From Siphonodentalium dalli (taxonomy: Eukaryota; Mollusca; Scaphopoda; Gadilida; Siphonodentaliidae), in the NCBI GenBank assembly GCA_032622095.1, contig CP136061.1, forward strand, positions 50,165,797 through 50,229,796: a stretch of 64,000 nt of DNA. Reading direction: 5' to 3'. Made by a program: the position numbers and the translations under genes. Positions 33,170-45,100 of the stretch are shown here, in pieces. The notes beneath the pieces were generated by a model. That model was not told the DNA's origin. It made no database searches and worked only from the letters and a program-made list of their open reading frames with translations. The first letter of the stretch is position 1; each line of letters begins with the position of its first letter.

Positions 33170-36100
33170 CTAAAAACAAATATAATAAAAAACCTCAATT
33201 ACAAACTATCATTTGGAGGGAAAATCAGTATATTTATCAAGACATGGCATTTGAATCCATTTAACCCTTTACCCAACAGAAGGGCCCTGTGCCAATGCAT
33301 TCTCTTATATATGCGAGTCGACCATAGGTCGCCTCGCATATATAACATTAAAAATTATAAAATTGTTAAAGAATGTAAGAAAAATGGTAAAAAGTGTTAA
33401 AAAAAGATTTTTTTTAGGCCAATGCATTCTCTTATATATGCGAGGCGACATATGGTCGACTCGCATATATAAGAGAATGCATTGGCACAGGGCATAACTG
33501 TAACTATCACAATGTGGTCAAGGAGCCGGTTCCAATGATATCCATATTTGTATGGTTCTATTGAGACAGACCGAAGATATTTTAGGCTGTTGAAGCTTTA
33601 TTTGGCCGGTTTTGGCCGGTTTGTTGGGTAAATGGTTAAAAGGGACGACCATGCTGTCACGACCTGCGCTACTCAGAACGCTATGTGTTGACTTATATAT
33701 GAACGTCAAGATTTAATTAACTATACATATTTATTATAACCAATTACGTAGATGAAAGTTGCTAGCTGGTGGTAGGGGGTGTGGTCCACCTCTGAATTTT
33801 CCTATTGCACCTACATCTTTCACCCTTTCATCTCCCAATTTTTCAACTGGCCCATGCCCATTCTCCGATGAGTGGAAACATCGGTTTGACCTCTCATAAT
33901 TTGGGTTGGTTGTTTGTTTCGAATCACAACCCAAATCATTAGAATTAAGTAAGGAAGTTCATTCGTGTATGATCCTACAAATCTAGTGATTTAGGTTGGG
34001 ATTTGATCATTTTTATTACAACTGTATGGAGCTACATTAAAACTAGCATGTGAGTAATTTTGATTCCATCCACCGGAGCAACTAGGAAACACATTCTGGA
34101 TTATATTTTCAAAATAAATAATCTGATCTGCAGTGGATTGTTCAGTTCATGACTTTGATTGTCATTATAATATAACATTACTCCAGCCAGTTAGTTTGAA
34201 TAAGTATAGCCTCGATGGAACACCGTACCTACATAGACCCTATTAATTATTTGAATTTTTAAATGGTCTGGAGGTCTGGTCTGGTCTGTACATCGGATCC
34301 CCAGTACTAGCTAGAGTACTACAGTATAGTCTATATATAAATTATATCATATATATGCATATTATTTGTTTAATTAAAATGGCAACCATATATGTGCATT
34401 TCTCACAGTGGTCCCGTGTTCTTAATTAAAATCAGATACAATTTATTTAGAAAAATATTACACATTCTTCTGGATTGATTGATTGATTGGGGTTTATTGT
34501 CGCTTTAGCAACTAAGGTTTTTATGAGCAGTGGAGTGTCTAACCCTCTCTGTGGTCTTCCTTCACCGTCCGTAAAACGAGCAACGTCATAATATGGCATA
34601 GTATAGATTACATTTAGCTCACGACATTGCCAGTTTTAGTGGTGGGGGAAATCCGCACACTTGCGACTAATCTAACAGTGATTTCAATGGCTGATAAACT
34701 CGTCAACCATGTGCGGCAAACCACCGGCCATCGGCGAGTAACTGGTAACTCCACCAGATAACGATTTCGAGTTACAAAGTCCACGATGGAAACATGTGGA
34801 TTTGAACCCTTATCGCCAGCGCTGGGGGCGAAACGGCTTGGAGTTGTAACCCTAACCGATTGAGCCACCGAGGCTCCTCATTCTTCTGGAATAGTTTACG
34901 TGGACGTGCTTTTACTAAATTAACCCTTTACCCAACAGAAGGGCCCTGTGCCAATGCATTCTCTTATATATGCGAGTCGACCATAGGTCGCCTCGCATAT
35001 ATAAGAGAATGCATTGGCTTAACACTTTAAAAATTATAAAATTGTTTAAGAATGTAAGAAAAAATGATAAAAAGTGTTAAAAAAAGTTTTTTTTTTAGGC
35101 CAATGCATTCTCTTATATATGCGAGGCGACCTATATATAAGAGAATGCATTGGCACAGGGCATAACTGTAACCATCACAATGTCGTCAATGGGCCGGTTC
35201 CAATGATACCCATATTTGTATGGTTCTATTGAGACAGACCGAAGATATTTTAGGCTGTTGAAGCTTTATTTGGCCGGTTTTGGCCGGCTTGTTGGGTAAA
35301 GGGTTAAAGAAAAGTTTATTTAGTGATATGACAAACAGTTTAGACATTCACGAGACAAGTCATGTTGTTTTCGCGATGTGGCTAACGAAAATGTGCTGTT
35401 TTAGTTTTACGTTGTTTCAGAATGGCACAGCAACTCGAGTCCGGTCAATTTTTCCGAAGATATTCCAGATAATAATCGAGCAATACCTTTCTTTGAACCA
35501 TCTTTGTTCGGACACTGGTGGAAATTGTCTGAAATATCTTCGATATAACAGGATTTGATGTTTAGAGTGGATTTGATAAAACAAAATTAGTGCTATGGCG
35601 AAAAATACTTACGGATAATGCACACCCGGAGGCAGATTGATATGACAGAGAGGAAGACACACACGCATATCAAGACAACCCACCAGTAACTGAAAAAGTA
35701 AAAAATCTTACACATATGTGCATACATTATCATGATACAAAATACAAAAGTTAGGCATTTTAGCTCTACTTTGCAAAGTCGTGTTTAAGCTATTGCCATG
35801 GATTGGCATCCGCCGTCCGTCAACAATTTAATTTGGCCGACACCATCAGGCCAAATCCCTCACCCTATCTTCGCTAAATTTCATTCATATGGATACTCGG
35901 AGTGACATTTATATGGGAGCTTACCATTTTTGGAATTATGTTAGAAAAAACAAGGCCGTCAGGGCCATCTAGGATTTCACAATTGAACCCATCGGCACAC
36001 CCTGCAGCCCACAATTATTGGCGAAATGTTTTTTGAAAATTTATAGGCATGTTTGGGATAACCTCTAGATATGAGCTATCGAATTTGAACGATTTTCCAA

Positions 36101-39100
36101 AACAAAAACACAGCCATCTTTGATTTTACTCTTTGCATCACTAAATCATTTGGCACACCCTACAGTCCACATTCATTCAATCGTCACCAAACTTCATATG
36201 AAGCTTTGGGCTGACTTCTAGATGGGTTCTAGCTTACCATTCTTCCCCCTAATTTTGTTTAAACACATGGCCGCCAGCGGCCATCTTGGATTTCACATTT
36301 GAATCCATGACACCCTGCAGCCATCCCAATTGAAATGTTAAACAAATTACAGGCATGCTTAGAGTCACATCTAGATGGGAGCTATTGAATTTGAACGATT
36401 TTCGATGAAAAACATGGCCATCGGCAGACATCTTGAATTTGTCTCTTTCCATAACTAAATACTTCACCACGCCCTGCGTGCAACAGTTTTAATCCAATCA
36501 ATCCAAACTTCAGATGGCTCTTCGGGTTATATCTGGTATCGCTTAACATATAAACTATCCGCATTCCTTGTCGCCCCATTGACAGTATTGTATAACATTA
36601 CCTCCTCCCCCAATTGAGCTACATTGACACTTTCAATTTATAACTAGTTTTGGCGAATTATTGCATCTTAAAATTGGGTCGGTCAGTCGAAATATAAATA
36701 ACGAAACAATTAAAATAGCTCTGTATATTAAAACAAGGCTTTATTTGTGTTTGTTGTGTAGCGTAACATGCAACAATGCAATCTACACAATTTATTTTAG
36801 CAAATTATAAAAAGACACATATTTGAAACACAAACAATGAAACGGAATGGATCTTGTACCAGGAACCAATTACAACCATTCAGTAAACAATTAGTTCTTA
36901 TCTTCCACAGATCCATGCTTTAGCCTGTATACTATAACAGTCTACAATATATACATTATATAGTAGGTATCAAAATGAAAACTGTTTATGCCACTTCTAA
37001 ATCAAACTCTGATCCAATTTTGTCCACAAAGTATTGCTTTTGTTCATCACATGAGATTTCGAAGAAAAACGTTTCAACAAAAACTTTTTTTCCAAAAATC
37101 AAACTTGTTGGGTAGGTCGGGTCCTATATCCACGATATTTTTTTAATACCTTATCGCTCAGGGTTTCGGAGTTCCCACAGAATAGAACGTTTTCTAATCG
37201 ATACCACACGCTGTGTTCGGAATTCTGGGGTTTGGTCAATATAGCTTGAAGAAATTGAAAATGCTTCTAAAACATTCGAGACTATCAGTTATGAAAAAAT
37301 CTGTATGCTCATCAGATGTGTCTTATCAACGGCTACCTGTTCTCCGGGTTGAAAGATTTCAAAGAGGAGGCAGCCTGATAATCATAACCGATACACTCCT
37401 TATACCTTTTGTCCAATCCCCTGTCAAGTCCTGATAACACATACATGCAAACAGTATGGAGCGCATACAATTAGTGGTCTAAAATATCAACGTTCATATT
37501 AAGTAAACATGATTCACCGTTTAACATACATTGTTATCCGTATGTAACGGGGATAGGTAATGTTTATTGTGACCTGCTCTGTATCATGTATGTTGTATGA
37601 GAGAACAAACTTATTATAAGACCATATTTATCCACTGGAGAAATTACTTATGACACTGTATTCTTACGAAGCTAGGAGGAAAGCACACACGCAAGCGACA
37701 ACACCACAGTGAATGCAGACTCTTAATTATATTACACCATTGGTATTATGTTGTCTATTTGCTTTTTGTGGATTTATAGTGAGATCTGGAATCAAATATT
37801 TTCATAAAAATATGAAGAAAATAGGCTGGAGACAAGTGTGGAAACTTCAACAATCTTGTAAATAAAACAGATCAGTAAATGTATAACTGAAAATAATTAA
37901 GGGTTTCCTTGATGAACATATGAAAGACTATTGAGACTAGAAACTTCAACAGTCTTGTAAATGTAAAAACTATTGAAAATAAACATGATCTTTCTTGATA
38001 AACTTAACATGATATTATAAAACTACCACTGATACATCAAAGAGACTGGAATCTTCAACATTCTTGTAAACATAAAAAGCTTCGAGAAATGTAAAAATGA
38101 AATAAATATAATTGTCCTAATGTAACTAAGGCCGCTGGGCCTATATCAATGCGTTCATGGAAAAAAGCGAGCAACTGTCTCAAATATGAACGTGGCTATC
38201 AATGGCTAGACCATAAATGTCATCAATGCATCGAGTCGACCAGTTAATTATTTGCATATATATCAACTCAGATGACTAATATGTATCCAACTCTGGTATA
38301 GTGACTGCTTATCGTTTAGAATAATAGTAGTATCTCCAGTAGTGAAATAAAAAGTGGTGTGGAATAATGCTAGATAATGAGCTGCTTGACATACTAATCA
38401 GGAAATAAATAGAAATTAGAAAGTTGGAAACTTAACAAATGATAATTATATCATATACATTTCTACAAAGAAACATGTTCGGTGCATGTAATAGCTTGCA
38501 TGGGAACATGTTATATCATTGGGTATGTTTAAAGGCACGTGCGGCCTTAGTTGTCGAAAATATTCATATTTGTTCCAATCACCGTAAACAGAAAAACATT
38601 AAAACGCATACAGTTTCGTCCATATATACCATGACCATCGCGTAAACAGCATGTTATCATAAAGACCTACTATATTTTACCTAAACAAGAGCCTGATTGT
38701 GTTACAGAAGATAGCACAATGCTACTGGCTAATCACACACAAATGGCATAAACGCTCTTTATTAGTTCCATATCAGGAATTCACCAACAAAGAACGCTCT
38801 TTATGTTTACCATCATAATATAAACAAACACCAAAAAAGTTACTTTTTAAGCTTTTGTTTACATAACAATGGTCAAATATATGACAATAACATACTGTTT
38901 ATGCGATATTTCTTATTTGTATACGGACAAAGTATGTCTACATTTTGATGTTCTTTCTGTTTGTGGCGGTTTTTGACGGGTGGAAATATTTTCACAGGAT
39001 ACCCACCACCAAGGCCAACCGTATCTTTAACAGTTTTTGTATAATGGGAACCTACACATCTGTATAAATAGTATATTTCCTGTTGAACAGCCATTTGTTC

Positions 39101-42100
39101 ACACAATTGGTTGATATGGAGAGAATATCCCTTCAGTAGTGAGTTCAAATAGGGCAGCGGCCATAAACACAGACACAATTCGCATATTGTATTTGCCAGC
39201 CGCTTTTTGTAAAGTGTCCCATGTTGTCGGGGACCAATCCATACATAAATAGGAATCTTTCCTGATAGAATAGTCATATATGTCCACAACTTCGGTTGGT
39301 ACTTAGAGCATAACCTTTCAGTATGTGGTGTTCTCAAAACTTAACATAGGGTATGGGTTCTTTCTCGTTTGCCAGCCGCCTTTTGTAAAATGTCCCAACC
39401 CATCCATCAGAAGGGTGTATTTCCTGACATAACTACTCTTTGTCCACATCCTCGGTTAATATTAAGAGCATATGCTTTGGTTTATGATGTGTTCAAGACT
39501 TAAATATAGGGTAGGGGAGCCATCAAAACATAGAACATTCGCCTTTCGTATATTTCCAGCCATAAAAGTTGTGTTTTCCACAGGGGGTGGAATTTTTTTC
39601 CGGTTACGTATGCCGGGGTGGGTGGGTGGTCGATGGGACCAATAAACATTTTTTTCCGCAATAAACATTTTTTCCGCAATAAACATTTTTTTTCCTGCAA
39701 GTCTTTTTGACTGTTTTTGAAATGAGTTTGGCTTAAAACACCTTAGAATGTCAATATTAACATAAATGAAAAATTTCATGATGATCAGACAAACAGTATA
39801 GCCTGTAGGCTATACTAATGGATTGAATTTTGAAATCCAATATGGCCGCTGGCAGCCATGTTTATTTTGGCCGAATGAGCCCAAAATGACTCGTTCCTAT
39901 TTACATGTCAATGTGAACATCCATGACAAATAGTATGTACATAAATTCATTTATCACATAAATAACCCACAGAACCAGCCTCATAATTATTGGTAAGACA
40001 CACGTGTAATATTAGCGCGTGCGATGACGTCACGCCATTATTTAAATGACTTGCGGTTGCAGAAGTTTATGATTGTTATTTTCGATGAATACTTCGCGTT
40101 GCTTCGCGTTTGTTTGTTCATGTGATAAAAGGTATCTCAAACTCGTTCTATTTTATACGCAATTTATCAACCTCGTCCACTAAATTATAGTTGAGCCTCG
40201 GTAAACCTCGGCTCAAATCGAATTTAGTGAACTCGGTTGATAAATTCCGTATAAAATAGAAACTCATGTGATATCCTCTATATACAGCTGTATATTGCCA
40301 GCCGCTTTTTTGTAAAGGGACCCAGTATTTCGGGAATCAAACACACATAAACGTTGTATAGTCCGTGATAGAACTTCCTCAGTTAATATTGAATGTGTCT
40401 AACTTCAGTTCGTTATGTGTGCAAGAATTAAATGGGCTAGGGGTCCGACAAGAACAGTGAAAATTCGCCTTTCAGTTTGCCAGCCGCTTTTCATAATGTG
40501 TTCCAGGCTTCGGAAACTAATCCATCCATAAACATTGTGTATTTCCTGATAAAACTGTTCTTTGTCCGCATTTTATGGTGGGTTTATTTGGATATGAAAC
40601 ATATGACCCAATCACGGAACTGTATTTAGTGTAACGCACACAGGCTATTTAAATATAACAACTTATTATGTTACAGTAAATCTGTTAAACCAGTAATTTT
40701 GGCCAAATGACTAAATCTGCTCGTTATTTGACCAAGTGACCGTCATTTGTTGAAACGCCTAAATTGTTAAGTCATTTGGCCAAACTTTCCTGGTATTTCT
40801 AAATGTATTTGCTCAAAATCATGTAAAATATTTAACATTTCACCATTTTCAGTTATCAAGAAATTCTGTAAATTAGATTTGTTTCAAAAGCGCAGATCAT
40901 ATATCCATGATATCATATCTGAAGATCATGAGAGGAGACTTAATTTTTCTTGATTAATGAAATTTTCTGATTATTTTCACTAAGAAAAGACAACTACCCA
41001 CAAATAAGTTTCCATATTTGATCATTTCCATGTTGTTCATTGAAAAATTGGCTGAGATAAGTTCTGGATCATTGCTTCATAACAATATCTTTAAACGCTG
41101 TGGTCTAATTTCTGCTGATTGCTTGATGCTTGAGTGGACCACACTGCATATCAACGGTTGTTTTCATTGGGCTGGAATATTTCTGACTGCTTTATTCTTC
41201 ATTATAATATATGGGGGTATGACATTATATTATGCAATTACAAATCTAACCCCACATAATGATATAAATGAAGCCTCCTCTCATGGAGCCAAGACAATAA
41301 GCTGTTTTGAGATTGGAGTGTTATGTGAAATTATTAATTATTATAGCAGTTATTGGTACCGAAAGGGACAACAAAGAAAATAACATTTTCAACCTCCGAA
41401 ATGTATTATAATTCATTGTTTTTGTCACCTCTGAATAATTGCTCAGATTCTACAAATAATGAAGATGATGATAAGTGAAATTCAAGATTTTTTGCCAGAT
41501 AGATCTAGAGAAATACTTTGTTGAAAATCTCCTGCCATATTTTGCTGTATTTATGCAAAACGTGCAGCTCCATCTTAATTTGAATGTCCTGAATTTGACA
41601 TATTGCCTGGGGAATTAAGACTCTAGGCAAGAAGTCAAATAACTTCAAATGAAGATGTTATATATGATAAAAGCTCATTTGCTTTGTGAATCCGACATTA
41701 ACCAAGACAGCCAACATATCCTCTTCGAAATACGCACATAATCGACCTATAATGTGAAATGGGTACATACTGTGATTCTGAAATAAGCAGATAATGGACT
41801 CGTACCCGCTTTTATCGTTTTATGGCGCGACCACAATGAAAATAAATGTTAAAGAGCATACACCTGAACAGTCGTGAGTTGGTTTATTTTCCGCACACAA
41901 TCTGCTTATAATCGCCTCATTATGTGTCAATAATATGACTAAAACGTTCTAATTTTCAGCACATATATTGTCTCAAAAAGAGGCGATTCTAAGCAGATTA
42001 TCTACCGATAACAAGTTAAATTATAAGGAGATAAAATGTGCTGGTTTTTGTGAGAACAGGCTGAGACAGTAGTATGTCTCTTCGCCACGCCCACAAAACT

Positions 42101-45100
42101 GAGTCTCAGCATGGTGGTCAGGGATTTGTAAAATGTAATTGTAATGGACCTAAGAGATGCAAGATCAAACGATATCTTTGCTATAAAATAATGTGTTGTG
42201 TAACAGTAGATGCCTCTGAAGTACAAATTGTTGAGATAAATGAGATGTATTTAGTAATTACCGTATACCATGTGTATTCTGTGTTACAGTGGGTTAAATC
42301 AATATAATTTCATATAAAAAAAAAAAATTTTAATCCCTAAATTATCCAAAATAGGCATTTGGCCAAATGACTGGCACTAAAGTTCAGTAATTTTGGCCAA
42401 ATGACTGGAACATTTAGGCATTTCACCAAATGTCTGACGGTCATGGTCATTTTGCCAAATGTGATCCTTCATATCAAAACTAGTCGTAAGTCGAAAAATA
42501 TTTTATTTGAGTTACGTGCTGCATGTTATATAGTGTGATAACTGATAAGAGTTTTACATAGGTCGCACACTTAATGTGTTGTTGCGGTCCAAAGTTAAAG
42601 GATTTTGAATATCAGCATAAACCGATTCCAGAGATAATCAGAGATTTAAAGACAAACAAATTAGCTAAATTCTTAATAAATATTCACCACTATATGTCCA
42701 AAGTACAAAAGAACATTAACAGACACAAACTTCACTTTATGCTACTTTATGTCGACAGAGTATAACTATATACAAATGTGTCCCAAAAAAATATCATTTT
42801 TTTTTGCATTTTTTTTTGCATTTTATGTATTTACTCAGTTTTAGAAATCCCGACATGCGGGTCACAGATGACTAGAAGTTTTAGTCATTTGGCTGGTTTG
42901 ACTGTAACTTATATAATTCAGTGTATAATTCGTGATAATTCGCCCCCAATAATTTCTTACCTGCAGCACAGATCACTTCCGCAGCAGAATTGGCCCGAAG
43001 GGCAATATATCTCGATGAAGCCATCATAGTAACACATATCATCCCCATATACGAATGGAAGGCCTGTAAATGTAAGCATCATGAAGCAAACTAAAACGTT
43101 TTATACAAAGTAGAACCATATTTTAACCTCGTTTAAAAATTCGCCGTTAGATTACCTTACACAAAGCTTCGGATTTGCTACAAGGTTTAGAATTTGTGAA
43201 TTGAGAATTTGCAAATGCATGTGGCATAGAGGTAGAAGCAGATCATTTCAGTATGCGATGCCCCAATTGTAAAAATCTAAATCAAAGAGAACATATATTG
43301 CTGATCAATTGAAATAAACAATCAGACCGTTAATAATATGGATGATCAACAGTAAGTCTTACTCATCTTGAGAAATTATCCGAAAACTTGCAACACAGTA
43401 TCACCTCGAGTATGGTCCACCTTATTAATATGCTTAACCCTTTCAGTGCCAGGTCAGATTTTTGTATCAACCCATATACCCTGTGCCAATGCATTTTCTT
43501 ATATATGCGAGTCGACCATAGGTCGCCTCGCATATATAAGAGAAGCATTGGCCTAACAATTTTTCATCATTTGTTATTATTTTTTACAATTTTTTACAAT
43601 TTTAATAATTTTTTCTTATATTCTTTAACAGACTTATTTTGTAGGTTTAGTGCCAGGGAATCTTACGTTTTTCATGGGCATCAAAATTATTACTATGCAT
43701 ACTTGGTGATAGTTTTGAGTTATAACATGATTATCCAGTTTGTTTTTAAATTCGCTATAGCATGCTTAAGCATACCCAAAAAAATTCAACCTAAAAACAT
43801 TATTTTTAATTTTTTTAGGGCCGATTTTACAGACCGTAAATTAGGGGCGATGAGATCGGCCCCTGGCACTGAAAGGCTTAAATGAGTACTTTACTCAAAT
43901 GTTGTTGGTTGTTCAGCTTCGGATAATAAGGTAACAAGGTTTCATTATTTGACTTCGGCTGTAATGTAGACGTAATGTTACATGGAAACAGTTCATGCAC
44001 GTGGTGTAGCACGTGGTGTAATTTTCATTTCTGAAAACTTCCAAGTTGTGTGCGCAATCTGTGTGATACTGAGTTATTACCATGCCAGGAAATTCTGCCT
44101 GTCTGAAAAATGTTTTAAAATGAGGATTCAAACAAAATGGTGGTACGCGACTTTGATGGGGACAAATTGTGATAATTTGAAGGCTAAGGTGTGCCTTTAA
44201 TCTATTTGAACCACGTCGGATCCGATCAGCACTGTGCCGGAACATAGATTAATATGTGGCTGGTAGAACTTCTCATAATGTGGTACAATTTGGTATTTTT
44301 GTTTTGAGAAATGGAATAGAAATAGATAATATTGAAATGTATTAGGCACATAATTATTTTCTTAACATCCCATATGTTAACTGGCAGTCAGTATTCACTC
44401 CGTTGTTAAATTGCAGTCAGTATTCACCCCCTCTGTTAAATTGCAGTCAGTATTCACCCCTCTGTTTACTAGTAATCGGGATTCAAGGAGTGACACATCC
44501 AAACGCTCACAAGATAACAACACTATTTAATAGTTTAAACAGAACAATTACCAAGAATATTTCAATCTTTAACAAAAATGTCATCGATTTCTTCCGGAAC
44601 ACTTGAGGCTACATTTTCAGACAAACAAGTAAACACTCTTCTAAAAATACCGACATAATATACATGTTGTTTCCATATATACCAAAACTTTATAAAGAAT
44701 GACCCCAACACCAATATAATAGTTATGCCTATAGGATGGTATCACCCCCTCCCCCTGAATCCTGAATACCAGTTAATTTTGGGGGGGGGGGTGAATCCTG
44801 AATACCAGTTAATTTTGGGGGGTGAATCCTGAATACCAGTTAATTTTGTGGGGTGAATCCTGAATACCAGTTAATTTTGGGGGGTGAATCCTGAATACAT
44901 GTACATGTTAAGAAATAATATGCGATAAATGACATACAAATTGACTGTTTTAATATCAGACAGACACAAGAAGAAGTTACATAGACACAGGGATGTGGCT
45001 ATAGGGGGTGTGGGGGGTGTCTCACCCCCAGCAGAGAGCTATATTTTCAATAGTTTCATACCTGCCACAACGAAATTTCACACCAACAATAGGTTGAAAA

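Larger units (their letters stand above)
40689..42475. mobile_element. DNA transposon remnant with TTTTGGCCAAATGAC ends
   Basis: About 100 bp at the left (40689-40795) containing TTTTGGCCAAATGAC, GTGACCGTCATTTG and GTCATTTGGCCAAA is repeated inverted at the right (about 42355-42475). The interior holds two minus/plus ORF remnants and a foldback MITE. Superfamily not recognised. It lies in intron 2 of the STMC6-like gene. Confidence 0.6.

Noticed and set aside
38873-39337. 154-codon minus-strand ORF as a gene
   Set aside because: It spans two unrelated repeat blocks (repeat Y and the GCCAGCCGC units), so it is unlikely to be a real coding sequence.
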